A stretch of 64,000 nucleotides of DNA. Origin: Dermacentor variabilis (Eukaryota; Arthropoda; Arachnida; Ixodida; Ixodidae). The notes beneath the pieces are model-generated. The model saw only the letters and a program-made list of their open reading frames with translations. It was not told where the DNA came from and ran no database searches. Positions 23,196-34,128 of the stretch are shown piece by piece. The position numbers were made by a program, and so were the translations under genes. The stretch covers positions 55,494,255 to 55,558,254 of the forward strand of contig NC_134576.1 of assembly GCF_050947875.1 (NCBI RefSeq), read 5' to 3'. Each line of letters starts with the position of its first letter. Positions within the stretch are counted from its first letter, which is position 1.

Positions 23196-23316
23196 GTGGC
23201 GATCAAGACCATCAAGAAGTCCAAAATAGAGACGGAACAGGACTCTCTACGGATCAGGAGGGAGATCCAGATCATGTCCTCCATACAGCACCCTTACATC
23301 ATCCACATATACGAAG
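23196..23316 (+). CDS. NUAK: NUAK-family kinase, internal exon 1 of the window (N-lobe, VAIK to helix C)
   Basis: Encodes 40 residues plus one base: [20 protein letters not shown] then [24 protein letters not shown] carries the ATP-anchoring lysine, RREIQIM is helix C with its paired glutamate, and [13 protein letters not shown] is strand 4. This matches NUAK1/NUAK2, LKB1-activated AMPK-related kinases that phosphorylate MYPT1 and affect adhesion, polarity and growth. Acceptor TTGTTGCAG ends at 23195; donor GTGAGC starts at 23317 and leaves a phase-1 base that joins the next exon as V. The upstream exon with the glycine-rich loop is outside the window or missed. The long frame that reads across both splice sites is not the real boundary. 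Confidence 0.92.
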
Positions 23317-23399
23317 GTGAGCACGTAAGGGGGGGTGTATTTCTTTTTCCCTTTTCTCTCTATTCTATTTTTTTTGTGCGACAATGTCGCCTGTATTAT

Positions 23400-23690
23400 T
23401 ACGACCAGCGTGTAACGGGAGGCAAAAGACGCAAGAAGGCGAAGATGGGCGCCAACGCCGCACCCGACTCGCCTGCGTCTCGCCGCCCCCAATCCCCAAC
23501 CCCTTGAGCGACGGGAAACCTTGTCATCCAGCCCCGCCCTACCGATTCAGCTCGCACTGACGGACAGGGGCCAGGAGCTGCTGGGAACATATGGGTCCCG
23601 TAACTAGGGAACCACCCCGTCTGGTGCCTGCGTGCACCACCGATTTATTTCGGGCCCAGTAAATGTTGCTTCATCATCATCATCGCCGCG
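23400..23690 (+). mobile_element. LINE 3' end in NUAK intron
   Basis: A short basic C-terminus ([20 protein letters not shown]) and a stop near 23505. Then a UTR with CTGACGGACAGGGGCCAGGA, CCGTAACTAGGGAACCACCC and GTGCCTGCGTGCACCACC, ending in CAGTAAATGTTGCTTCATCA with a (CAT)n tail. These UTR blocks are typical of tick LINE ends. It begins only about 80 bp after the exon donor. Confidence 0.65.
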
Positions 23691-23984
23691 GAAGCCTAAG
23701 TACCGTGGCTTTAAAAGGCAGTGCGGTATGTATAAAAAGGCGATTGTATTTTTCGCAAACAAGTCATTTTCGGCAGCGGACATCAGAAATTCTTTAGAAC
23801 GACAGAAAGCTGAGCTAGTTAGTATGGATTCATTATGCAGAAAAAGAGTTGTCCACTTCTCTACTCTTGTGTCCTGTCTGCACGCCTCACCTCTTTTTTT
23901 TTTTTTGCATAAAGAAATTCTTTATTTTTTATTTATTAACACTGCGATCTTTCATAAAAGGGGGGGGGGCAGGAAAACAACAAA

Positions 23985-24204
23985 ATAATAATAATAATAT
24001 TTGGGGTTTTACGTGCCAAAACCACTTTCTGATTATGAGGCACGCCGTAGTGGAGGACTCCGGAAATTTTGACCACCTGGGGTTCTTTAACGTGCACCTA
24101 AATCTAAGCACACGGGTGTTTTCGCATTTCGCCCCCATCGCTATGCGGCCGCCGTGGCCGGGATTCGATCCCGCGAACTCGTGCTCAGCAGCCCAACACC
24201 ATAG
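23985..24204 (-). mobile_element. tRNA-derived SINE (Ruka-like), minus strand
   Basis: Reverse complement of the SINE body: GGGGTTTTACGTGCCAAAAC, CTGATTATGAGGCACGC, TTTGACCACCTGGGGTTC, TTTAACGTGCACCTAAATC, TTTCGCATTTCGCCCCC and GGGATTCGATCCCGCG (B box). The tail is (ATT)n, seen as AAT repeats on the + strand. Lies against a CR1-type fragment. Confidence 0.85.
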
Positions 24205-24268
24205 AAAACAACATATACAGGCACGAACGAACAACAAAAATCCGATATAACAATAATTACAACGTAAT

Positions 24269-24487
24269 GTACACCCTTGAACAACAGTATACGGACCACG
24301 GATTGCGAGATAAAGCTGATTATTTCCTCTGCCGGTCAATGGAACTTGAAATTGGGGACTGCAGTACAATCTTGGCATTGCGAACTTTCCAGTGTGCTTG
24401 CCAACTTCAATTTATGCATGGTAATTGGGAAGAAATTCAGTTTTTCCGGCGACTCTGTGGTCCGTATACTCTTGCTCCCGGGTGTAC
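24269..24487. mobile_element. 219-bp near-palindromic MITE
   Basis: Terminal repeats GTACACCC...AGTATACGGACCAC (24269-24299) and their inverse GTGGTCCGTATACT...GGGTGTAC (to 24487) match at about 26 of 31 positions. Symmetry continues weakly inward (AAAGCTGATTATTTCC against GGAAGAAATTCAGTTTTT), so almost the whole element can fold on itself. Flanked by AAT on both sides, a possible 3-bp target duplication. It sits inside the untranslated end of a CR1-type fragment. Confidence 0.65.
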
Positions 24488-24697
24488 AATAAAAAAAGAA
24501 TACAATATACAATAATAGCAATATAACGTGCGATACAATACAATGATCAGTGAGGCTCGAGTGATGCTTCTTTCAAACAATGACAGTGTACCATGTGATA
24601 CGACATCATTAGAAAGAGTATTGAAGTCAATAATAGTTCTAGGAAGAAAGGAGCGCTTATAACAATTAATCCACGAGGTTAACGGTGTTATCATCAC
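24488..24697 (-). mobile_element. CR1-type LINE C-terminal fragment
   Basis: The minus strand reads CYKRSFLPRTIIDFNTLSND followed by VVSHGTLSLFERSI. This is the short block after the reverse transcriptase of CR1/L2-type LINEs; the same motif appears in the + strand element at 44630-45731 (KQSFFPQTIHDWNALPENV). The rest is lost or displaced by the MITE and SINE next to it. Confidence 0.65.
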
Positions 24698-25004
24698 ACT
24701 GTGTCATTAACGAGTGGCGTAACCCCAGGATACGCAATATTTCCTGATGTGTTGACGTTGAAATGGCCATTCGCTAACTGGAAGGACAAATTGTGGCGAT
24801 AACAACTAATGTACGCACGTTTACGAACCAAAATTCAGTAATGTTCACGTAGTAACATTAGTGAACATTATATTGCGAAAGTGGATATCGAACAGTGCTC
24901 ATATACTGCCAATTCTGGGACTGTAACGCCAGTTTAGAGACATCCACCCCCGAATAAATGCAGCAAACTGCGGTGGCTTTCTCTGCATTGGGTACTTCAC
25001 GGAG

Positions 25005-25038
<34 letters not shown>

Positions 25039-26044
25039 GTTTAATGAATCATGGAAAGGATTGCCTGGCGGCGTATACCCATTGTGCTACCACATATAGG
25101 TGTAATGAAATTATATGCACAGTGTACTTCAGATTCATAACATACACAGAGCATACCACAACCAACTAATCAAACAACAAACAAACAAACTAACTAACTA
25201 GCTAACTAACTCATTGAGACCAGTGTCTCTATGGAAGGCTAAATGTGCCTTCGTTGGGCGTAGCCAGCAGTCCCTGGGTCAACTAAATGTCGTATCTCAA
25301 GGCATGACAGTGTTACATCAATATTCAGTATTTCGCGGAGGCGTTTTTAGTGCACTTCGGTCACAATGCGACGCAGTGTACCAGTGTGTACTTCAACAGG
25401 GGTTGCCGTTGAGCTAGTAGGTACATGGTAAATGGTACTGAGACGATGCACATTAACGGGACAAAGAAGAAAGTTTTCGTCGTCTCATACGTTCGCGCTG
25501 ATTTCGTTCTAAGTATACCCAGTCGCTCCGCAGTCGTATTTATGCAGAGCGGAGGTTGGCTATTCCACGCAACTCGCGTGAAAAAGCCGAGAGCAAGTGA
25601 AGGCTTAGCTCGCCGCATGACATTGCTTTGGCAAGGGGGGAATAAAAGTTCACTCACTTCAACGGGATCATCCCGAAAGGAAATCCATATATGGGATCAC
25701 TGGAACGGAACTTCGTAGTTCAAGGAGCAATTCGTTGAGTTCCAGCGTTCGGACCTGCACAATCGCTGTAGCAGCCGAACTATAATTTGGAAGCCCGCAG
25801 CAAGCTGCACGAGGGTAGACTGAACTCCTAGGAAAGTGCAGCGCTATTTAGGAAAATGGAGCGCTGCGATGACGAGAGACGAAGAAAGCAATACTAATGC
25901 CTCAACTTGAATCGCAGGATGCTGGAGTAACCCAGTGGGTCAATAAGTCGTGCGGATGACCGCATACAGCTTCGTTTCGCTGACGGTATGTGATGGGGAA
26001 AAGTTACGGTCCGCCTAATTGTGGCGGGTGGCACTTATTCCCCT
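24698..26044. other. intronic sequence with simple repeats
   Basis: (GA)n at about 25009-25036, followed by TGTTTAATGAATCATGG; the reverse complement (ATTAAACAG then CTCTCT) looks like a LINE tail. AAAC and TAAC tetranucleotide runs lie at 25171-25212. No coding signature. Confidence 0.5.
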
Positions 26045-26280
26045 TTGATACCTTGCATTATGTCAAATGACTTCGTCCAAGGCCTACGAGCTTGTTTGCT
26101 AATTTTCTCGCACCACCCGAAACCTCTGCGGTCCTTGACTGACCAGCGCTGTTATCTGCTACCCCGCATTCCATGACCCTCCCAACTTCTATTGTTCCTC
26201 TTAACCTCAACTAGAACATCGGCTACCCCCGTTTGTACACTATGTGCAAACCGCCGTCATCCTCTCTCTTACGTCACATC
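26045..26280 (-). mobile_element. RTE-type LINE fragment (antisense)
   Basis: The + strand carries antisense RTE blocks such as GACCAGCGCTGTTATCTGCT, TTCTATTGTTCCTCTTAACC and AGAACATCGGCTACCCCCGT. They correspond to the same region as the fragment at 15905-16400. Degraded. Confidence 0.5.
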
Positions 26281-27051
26281 CGTCGCCCATAAGTATTTCC
26301 GGTACCGAGTTCTCGTTTCGCCGTCGACGTCCCGGCGGAGGTTCTCACCCGCGTGCTCTTGTACAGGCACAACGGAAGGCCGCGTTCTCGAGTCCAGCAG
26401 ATCTGGTGCTTACCACGCGCGGCCGAGTATACACCCGCAAGACGGATGTGCAGCCTTTTCTTTCTTTCGCCACCTCCTCCTTGCCGAGTCGACACCGTGC
26501 TTCTCCGTAGAAGCAGCGTGTACGTACACTGCGCCAGCGTCGTCTTGGCTCTCGTTAAGAAGAGTTATGTCCGTGACACTCGGTGGGGCAAACGAAGCCA
26601 CTGGAAAACGGCGTCGTTCATTCGTCGGCCGCAAGGACTTCCCGCGTGCGAGCCCTGTCGGGTTGCCACGTCCGCGTGCTCGTAAGCGCGTCCTTCGCGG
26701 TTGCCGCCATCACGGCATGCGGTGCTCGGCCGAGGCGCCGCTGCAATGCGTCCCGTAGCCTCTGCTGGCTGCGTTTCAACGGGGAGCTTTCGTAGCTCGT
26801 CGGGCCGACCTGCCGGCGGGTGGTTGTTGCGTGGACTTGGACGCAGCAGCGGTGGCGGCGGGCCGCGGACAACGGGCGCGCGTTGACGTTTATGAAATTC
26901 GAGTTTAAAAGCGAGGGAATCGCTTGGCTCACTTTGAAAGCGAGTCTTTTTGGAAAGTCGGAGGGGGGGGGGGGGAGAGAAGCTTGGCGCGCTCGCTCGC
27001 AGCTGTCCTTTGCTACTGTTGCCAGTGCCAATTTGTGTAATTTACCTCCCG
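26281..27051. other. GC-rich intronic stretch
   Basis: Frames up to 188 residues on both strands overlap and reflect high GC. A G-run of about 14 lies at 26965-26978. No conserved protein seen. Confidence 0.4.
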
Positions 27052-27275
27052 CCCCGGTGGCCCGGTGATTTTTATGCTTTCCGCTGCTGGAACACGACGT
27101 CGCGGATTGGATTCCCGACCGCGCCGGCCTCATTTCGATGGCGGCGAAATAAATTTTAAAACGAAACGAAAGGGACGCTCGGTTACTGAAATTTAGATGC
27201 GCGTTAATGAAGCACAGATGAAAAATTCTCATCCGAGGCTCTTATCTTCGCTGAAGCGTTTCTCATAGCTAAGAA
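27052..27275 (+). mobile_element. tRNA-derived SINE (Ruka-like), diverged
   Basis: CCCGGTGGCCCGGTGATTTT head, B-box-like GGATTGGATTCCC, CATTTCGATGGCGGCGAAAT, an A-rich insertion, then AGATGCGCGTTAATGAAGC. The 3' part decays before the usual AAAACCCC end. Confidence 0.65.
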
Positions 27276-27289
27276 ATTTATATTTCTTT

Positions 27290-27290
<1 letters not shown>

Positions 27291-27338
<48 letters not shown>
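27291..27338. repeat. (AT)n microsatellite
   Basis: About 23 AT units without interruption. Confidence 0.95.
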
Positions 27339-27341
<3 letters not shown>

Positions 27342-27569
27342 AGCTTCGGGACGTTGTAAACCCAACAATTCGGTTGAACGGCAATACACCGCGAGTTTTC
27401 TGCTACGACTCTCTTTGATTAGCGAAGATAGAGGACTAGCGATTAAGTGATAAATGTTGCTGACCAAGCAAGAATTATGGCTAAGGGAAAGGGAAGGGAA
27501 GAAATATAATTTAAGAAAATGGGGCCAGATGTTAGCAGTAACCACACGTGGGTGTTCACTGTTAGGCGG

Positions 27570-27960
27570 TGACGATGATAAAAACTTTTCTTGAAAACCA
27601 AGAAGAGCTTGGGTTGGCAAAAGCCACTATCCGTGCACTCTTTCGAGGACGGCTCGTTGCTCCTCGAGATCCGAGCTATACAGGGCCGCCTACCAGTCTT
27701 CTCACGTTCGTCGATTTACTATGGCAACACTGCTGTTTTGCTGACAAGCCCAAGCCACATGGTACAAGTCTGCCTTCTGGCCACAGAACTTGCACTGTGC
27801 CGAGAAGGACCCGGGCTTAATGGCGCGAAGCCTGGCTGGATTATTAAATGACATAGTTTGTAGCCGACGGAGGTGACAATCTTCCGATTTATTAAGACGC
27901 TTAGCGGGCCCCGGGAGTGCGTGCCTCTCAAGGTGCAAATGCTGTAATATCTCCATGTTG
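27570..27960 (-). mobile_element. LINE 3' end with C-terminal zinc knuckle
   Basis: The minus strand encodes RLRAIKPGSFSAQCKFCGQK then ADLYHVAWAC, a CxxC...H...C motif as in LINE ORF2 C-termini and similar to the one at 2520-2998. Further toward the + strand left end lie LEERATSRPRKSA-like remnants and a UTR. 5'-truncated and frame-shifted. Confidence 0.65.
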
Positions 27961-28330
27961 TTGACGGAGCCTAAGTCGGCAAGGGAGGACGTAGAGGGAT
28001 GCTGGGGAAGAAAAGCTCGGGCCGAGCCCCGTTTATTCCCTCAAAACCCTAGTGACCTGGTGCCAATATCAGTTGTGTTCCGTGCAGCTCCAGGCTCAGA
28101 TTCACTCACAATATTGCAAGCCAGTGGCGTGATTCTGCCACGCATATAATTTCTATAAGCCGCCTGCGAATCTGCACTAATGTATTCCTACGCGGAGTGC
28201 GTCGCGGCTAGGGCTATCGCCATTTCCTCCATTTGCCAAGGTTTCCCCGTTACGAACTGAAAGCCCGTCTACAACCTGCACCTGGTGCACCACTGGGATT
28301 GCCGATATCCCCATTTCAGGACCCGCAGCG

Positions 28331-28333
<3 letters not shown>

Positions 28334-28409
<76 letters not shown>
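28334..28409. repeat. (AT)n microsatellite
   Basis: About 37 AT units; the longest dinucleotide run in the window. Confidence 0.95.
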
Positions 28410-28410
<1 letters not shown>

Positions 28411-28430
28411 CGCGCATAAGTGGCATTTCA

Positions 28431-28568
28431 AACATGGCGGCTGTGACTTGTTTCCGGCTCTGCAGTTGCTTCCGGTGCGGACAGGCTGCAAAAGCACCGC
28501 CTTCGAGATCCGTTTCTGTTACAGCGAGGAAGCGGTCGTTGGGCGCTTGATTCGGACCACGCCGATTG
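28431..28568 (+). repeat. interspersed repeat family B, copy 3
   Basis: ATGGCGGCTGTGACTTGTTT, CCGGCTCTGCAGTTGCTTCC, AAAAGCACCGCCTTCGAGAT and GGACCACGCCGATTGG line up with the copies at 13411 and 13640. Starts shortly after the long AT repeat. Confidence 0.6.
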
Positions 28569-28978
28569 GAGAAAGAAATTCTGACTCATTTTTAACAGAA
28601 CTTGCTCTTGGGCTACTCGGTTCATGCTTAAGACAATTAACAAGACGGACGACGAGAAAACGGCGGTGAGACGAACGCTACAGGATCAGCGTTCGTCCTT
28701 GTCCGAGTTCTCTCCATCTCTGTCGTGTTAGCTATAGCGGTGACTGCTTTAAATTACTGCTTGCTCACTCGCGTCGCGGCAGGTTACGTTGTTCAAAGAA
28801 AATGAGCAGCAGCGTCCTGTTTGCCCACTGTAGTGCCTCGGCTGCTGCTGCACGAAACATGTGGAAAAGTTGCTCTTTGGCAGAATGTGAAAACAAACGC
28901 GAGTAATGCCGTTTTCCTATTTCTTAGGCGTCTGGAAATGGGACGCTGCATCTGGAAGGTGCGTCTATTTCTTTTATT

Positions 28979-29335
28979 GCGAAAGCAGTACTGCTCGCAC
29001 TTTCGGCCCATCGGTGGTCGTGGCGCCTCCTTACACAGCTGCGCGTCACGTGACCGTGTGACGTCACGCGAGACCGAGAGACGGGGCCCCAGCTCGCGGC
29101 ATCGATGGTGGAGGCGAAGCCTTGCGCGCCGCTGCTGCGGCGCTACCGAGAGAGGGCGCTCGCTGGTGTGACGTCGCGCTAGGAGGATAAATGGGGCTAC
29201 TGCTCAGCTCCTCGCAGTGCGTCGGCGCGCTGCCTTGCGCTATGTCGGCTGATGTATAGCCATAAGTTTAACAAAGGGCAACCATGTCCACACCATCAGC
29301 CGAACCAAGGTGCAGCCAAGGGTATTGCTTTCGCA
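28979..29335. mobile_element. 357-bp MITE with TGCGAAAGCARTAC ends and CRE/E-box interior
   Basis: TGCGAAAGCAGTAC at 28979-28992 is mirrored by GTATTGCTTTCGCA at 29322-29335. The interior is GC-rich with GTCACGTGACC and GTGACGTCAC near 29045-29067, a second GTGACGTCGCG near 29168, and a TATA-like GGATAAATGG at about 29185. The end motif resembles the TATTGCGATAGCAATTAT ends of repeat family A. Confidence 0.55.
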
Positions 29336-29882
29336 GTCTTCCAGGCTTAACCAAGCTAAGCCTTCAGCCAATTTTTTAGACCGCAGCTCTTTGGCGTCCG
29401 TTCCTGGGTTTCGCGTCGTCGTCGGCCTCGTAACCAGCTCCGCCCCTCTTTCATCCCCCCAGCGCTAGCAGCGACCGACTGATACCGCTGGATGCCGCTG
29501 ACGCCGCTAGAGAGTCAAGATAACGTGACTGCATAGAACACCGTCGCCGCCATGCAGAAAGAGGAGGAAAGGGTCCCCCCCCCCTGTTCTTGTGTGGCGG
29601 ATAGGGTGCTGTTCAGTTGCCGACGCGCCGGTTATTCGTTGTCCCTGAAACCAACTCCGCAGCTGGGGTTGACTCACTATCGGCGTCAGCGGCATCAGTC
29701 AGTCGCTGCTATCTCTTCCCTCCTCCCTTTATCGTGTTGTCCGCTTGCTGCGCGCGCTTCTGCCCCCATCGTTTGCCGCTGGGTGTACACGCCGCCCCCC
29801 TCCCCCCTCTTCCTGCGAGTCTCCGGTTGTCAAAGCGCCGGCTCGAACTTAATTCCTTTCTTCGCTCCTCCTCCAATGCAAC
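29336..29882. other. no recognised gene
   Basis: GC- and pyrimidine-rich sequence. Part of a long + frame that continues into the tandem repeat and LINE fragment that follow; nothing here by itself resembles a protein. Confidence 0.4.
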
Positions 29883-30098
29883 CCCTGTGCGGTGGCAATC
29901 AGAGAGCCAGATCGGTGGCGGCGGATCTGTATATGTGCACCGCCCGAGCCGAAATTGCCGCTGCCGTTCGCCCTGTGCGGTGGCAATCAGAGAGCCAGAT
30001 CGGTGGCGGCGGATCTGTATATGTGCACCGCCCGAGCCGAAATTGCCGCTGCCGTTCGCCCTGTGCGGTGGCAATCAGAGAGCCAGATCGGTGGCGGC
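29883..30098 (+). repeat. 88-bp tandem repeat, 2.45 copies
   Basis: CCCTGTGCGGTGGCAATCAG begins units at 29883, 29971 and 30059; the third stops after 40 bp. The units look identical by eye, which implies recent duplication. Because 88 is not a multiple of three, each copy is read in a different frame. Confidence 0.9.
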
Positions 30099-30310
30099 TT
30101 GACATAAAGACAAACAGCAATTTCCTAACACTTATGCGGGAGAACATCCCGTTCCTCTCGCTCGTAACGCGTCCCACGCCTGTGACAACCTCGCGAGGCA
30201 CTTGTATAGATCTCGTGTTTGAGAATCAAGCATTGGTGTACCAAGTCGAACATATATCAGTCTATTTCTCCGACCACAAAGCTTCCTTCATGACTGTCAA
30301 GAACTGTTAG
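30099..30310 (+). mobile_element. LINE endonuclease-domain fragment
   Basis: The + frame reads NFLTLMRENIPFLSLVTRPT, TSRGTCIDLVFENQAL and SVYFSDHKASF before a stop. GTxIDLVF and SDHKA are the last conserved blocks of the apurinic-like endonuclease of CR1/Jockey-type LINEs, with the catalytic aspartate-histidine pair in SDH. Only the C-terminal end of the domain remains. It is fused in frame by chance to the upstream tandem repeat, giving a 252-residue frame. Confidence 0.7.
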
Positions 30311-31216
30311 TGGAGTCTTTGTTAAAGGAATACGTGTGAAAAATAAAAAAAAAATTCTGTGATAGCGCATACATGTGTTGCTCGATTTCTTTGCCTCAAT
30401 CTATCGAAAAGGTGAAACAGCTTATTTGCTGCGCTCAAATTTCGCATTAGGAAGTAACGTAATCGTCGGTAATTTTTTTTATTTCAACGATACATTTTTT
30501 TTGTAATGAACGTGCCGGAAGCAGCACGCGTCTTTATTATCCTTGACGGCGCGTCCTCAGGCCCTGCAGTCTTTCTTATATCGCTGCTTCCAAAAGACAC
30601 TCTGACCGTGACGCCGTGTCAGCTCTACTCGGGAATGAACGCATTAACAGCGGCGACAACGCGTGCTCAGGTATGCCACGCCCAATTGTCGTCTGCGTGC
30701 GGACGACTGCGTCGAGCGCGTATGCGTCGAATTATTCATCGACCCCCCTCGCCTGCATATGCGGCTCACGAAACGCTCTGGAGTGGTTCGATCGCTCCGT
30801 GCGGTTTCGATTCGCCGTTCCTGTAATGCGAAACGCCGAGTTCGTCTTCTAAGCAAAAAGTGAATTGCCCCGTGATTCGTGAATTCGAGCGCGCGACGCA
30901 ACAAAGCATGGTTTTCGCGCTGAAGGTTTTATTTCTCAGTGGACGCTTTCGTGCATGGCGTGTGAGCGAACTGTACGGACGAAATTGGGAGATATTACGT
31001 GGCCGCGCTTTAAGCAGCCGCTTTTTGTAGGTGTCTCTCGCTTCAAGTTACGCGCCGTCCGCGTTAATGCATCACATCGCCGTCGGGAACATCGTGCCGA
31101 GTGGTTCGTGCCATGTTTCTGGACACTATGATATACGTATATAGCGAAACGCTTGCTTGACTGCTTGCTGTTAGAATGCCCAACTTGCCACAGTTGTCGC
31201 TGAGCATCTTCCAACA

Positions 31217-31219
<3 letters not shown>

Positions 31220-31296
<77 letters not shown>
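31220..31296. repeat. (CT)n(AT)n compound microsatellite
   Basis: About 14 CT units followed by about 24 AT units. Confidence 0.95.
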
Positions 31297-31318
31297 CCCG
31301 TCCTAGAGAAAGTTCGGT

Positions 31319-31394
31319 CGCCGCGGCCGGGATTTGAACCCGCGACCTCGGCTTCAGCAGCGAAATGTCATGGCGATTGAGCCACCGTGGTGCG
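31319..31394 (-). mobile_element. tRNA-like SINE head (truncated SINE)
   Basis: On the minus strand GCACCACGGTGGCTCAATCG (A box) and GGGTTCAAATCCCGG (B box) make a full tRNA-sized unit. The usual SINE body is absent or decayed, and the microsatellite lies just beyond its B-box end. It could be mistaken for a tRNA gene, but the stems do not form a good cloverleaf by eye. Confidence 0.6.
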
Positions 31395-34128
31395 CATTCC
31401 GCGCGCGTTCGCACATGGTACGCGCTCCTGGACTTGCATTGCTTCTAGTGCACACGCTGCAGAGTCGAAAATCGGCGGAACAACGTGCTAGTGTACTGTG
31501 TTCTACTTTAGTCTTTAGATTTGTCCTGTTGCTCTTCCTTTCCTCTTTCCTCCCTTCCTTCCTATCTTCCATTTCTGTGTTGCTGTCACCTCCCTTCAGA
31601 AGAGTAGGCAGGCGTTGTGCCCCTTCCGGTGGCAGTTGCCAGCCTGCTCCTCGCTTTTTCCCTTTCCTGTTAACTGTATATATGTGTATATGTGTTCAAA
31701 GCAAATAATAATAATAATAATCTCTCGCGCTCACGTAATGTCTTACTCTGCGGCGCGCACCGTCGCTCTGCGCAAGTATACCGTGCAGTGCAACTTCAAG
31801 TAATTGTGTACGTCCCTCCTGATTGTAACAGTACAACGGCCCTCTGCGGCAAAGATGCAGCGGTGCAGGTATGTACATTCCCTCACGTCGACGCTGCAAC
31901 GCTTTCGATGTGGGCGTTTGCGATAAACGCGCTCGGTGGTTTCGCGTGACGTCAATATATCCTCTGCACTGCGTGATCTCGCGGACGCCGCTTGGTTTCG
32001 CCCAGCCGTTTTCAGATAGTATGGATGATAAAAATGGTCCTATAGATGTGCTCGGCGCGTAATTATTCGCCAGTGAGCCGCCCATTTCTTCTCAGTTCGA
32101 ATAGCGTTTTTTCGCCGTAGTCGATAAAGAAATGGAGGTACGAGAGGGGAGGGCGGGGGTTATTTGCTTCGAGTAAAAGCGGTCGTCGAACGCGCAGCTC
32201 GATGCGCGCCTTGATCGACGCTCGTTGTCGAACAACCGCGCGCGGCACGCGCTGTCCACTCTGCGTATCGCGAAGATCATCGAAAGATACGCGAGCGGTC
32301 GCCGATGTACGCGCGTGCACCCGACGTCCAGCTGTGCGCGGTTTTTTACGAGGAAGGGAGCTGCTGGGTGCACTTTCCTGGGTCGTGCGCGACTTCGGCA
32401 AAAACAAAAAGGTAACGAAAGTCATTATAATAACAATAGTAACGGCTTCGCGCTGCGTTGGTGTATATACAGCTTGGGGAAGTATGACTGCTGATAATGG
32501 CGGCTGACTAGCCGAACGACAGCATTTTTGGAAAGAACGAAAGTAAGGAAGAAAGAAAGGCGGGCGGGCGGGCGGGCAGAGGCGGTGTCAGAGAGGCAAG
32601 GAAGCGAGAGATCGAGGTTTCTTTGGCCTGGTGCAACTTGGCTTGCTGCTTCACGATGAAAAATAAATGGCAGGGTTTAACTAGAGTACGTGGCTTCCAC
32701 TTTGCTACCCTACGCTGCGCGAGGGGAGGAGACACGTCGGGGGAAATGGGAGAGAGAGAAAAACAGGCAATAGTTCTTCATTAAGCGCGCAGCGATAGCC
32801 ACTGGCTCCAATAAAGTGCAAGTACTATAGACGTATAGTGACCACGTTTGCCTAAGGAAAAAAAAGAAGAAGAAAGGAGAACACGCACGAGCAAATATTC
32901 GCAACAGGGTGAGGCTTGTGTCTACGGCAACAAAAATCCGGATACGACTCAGCGCATCGTAATGGAATGGCAAGATGTTCACCCAGCAAGAACCGTACGG
33001 AACGTCCGCCTTTCAGAAACGCTGGGATTCGAAGCTGACGGAAACATTAACTCGTCAGTGGTCGAGATAAGCGAGAGACCTTGAGTTACTGGTTAGGAAA
33101 ACGCAGGGAAGAGACGGGGGTGGTCGGATCGTTACAGGCATAGGTAACTGTACAATGCAAGAATAGAGGTTTTAACGAATAGAAAGAACATAAAGTATAT
33201 ATATATATAATATATGAGCAAAATACCGGACTGCAATACCTCTTGTAAAACGTAATTAACTAGGGCAGGCCATGAGTGCGCATTTTTGTCGGCCCGTTCC
33301 AAAGGGGATGTTATTAGAGACCATCATCACCATTGGCTGCCCCCAAACACGGAATTCCACAACACGGAATTCCACAAAAGAGCAGCGTGAGTAAGGGCAA
33401 GCTAAAACTCTCCAATGTGCATCTCTCCCTCTCCGCGGTGAAGAGCTCCCAACATGCGTTGCATAGGCAGCTGACCGCCTGATCCCTCTCTCTTTTCGAA
33501 CTTGTCAGTCCTTGTCGCGTTCTTGCTCAACTCTTGGACCGGCAGAGAAAACGGTGAACAAGGGCTCCTATAGGACGGACCGCTTATTTGAAAGAGCCGA
33601 GGCTTTCGACAATAGGATAGAAAGTAGCACGCCCGATTTTTTTTCGCGCTTTGCTTTTTCTCTCGCGACAAGGGAGCGTTCGTTATTCTTGGCGTGAATA
33701 CGTGATCCGTGTTGCGGAGTTTTCGTTTTTTCAGCTAGGAGAGGAGCCTGCGTTTTCTCAAACCGAGGTGTGCGCGCGCGTGCCGGAGCGAAGGCGGCGG
33801 AAATTGTGCCAAATTTTACGCGAGAGTGCTTGAAGGGCAAGGACGCGCCCTGCCCGCGCCTTTGTTCCAGGCTCTTGAAACCCACTGAACCGCAGAAGCT
33901 TTGTGCACCATCTTGAGAAAGCTGAATCGCTGTACAGCGTGGTCAACTGTTAGAGGGAACAACCCACTGTTCGGCTCTTTGCTGGCGTTCTAACTGCGAG
34001 TGCCGCCGAAGGCGCTGCGCATGCACAGCTGTAGGATGACTAGCACCTTACTATATGTCTAACAGCGTGAGCACACAAAGGCAGTGGTGAACACCACAGT
34101 GGTCTCTCTCCCTCTTTTTTTTTTGTTT
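31395..34128. other. intronic sequence without recognised genes
   Basis: Includes CT-rich sequence at 31530-31590, a GC-rich part at 32190-32350, a GCGG/GGCG run near 32560-32578, a short AT run at 33197-33212 and a small duplication ACACGGAATTCCACA at 33349 and 33363. Frames are unconvincing. Confidence 0.4.

Noticed and set aside
26618..27232. 204-residue minus-strand frame
   Set aside because: Its start is antisense SINE sequence and the rest is GC-rich with no family signature.
31319..31394. A functional tRNA gene
   Set aside because: A and B boxes are present, but it has the same head as the SINEs and does not form a good cloverleaf by eye; likely a SINE head.
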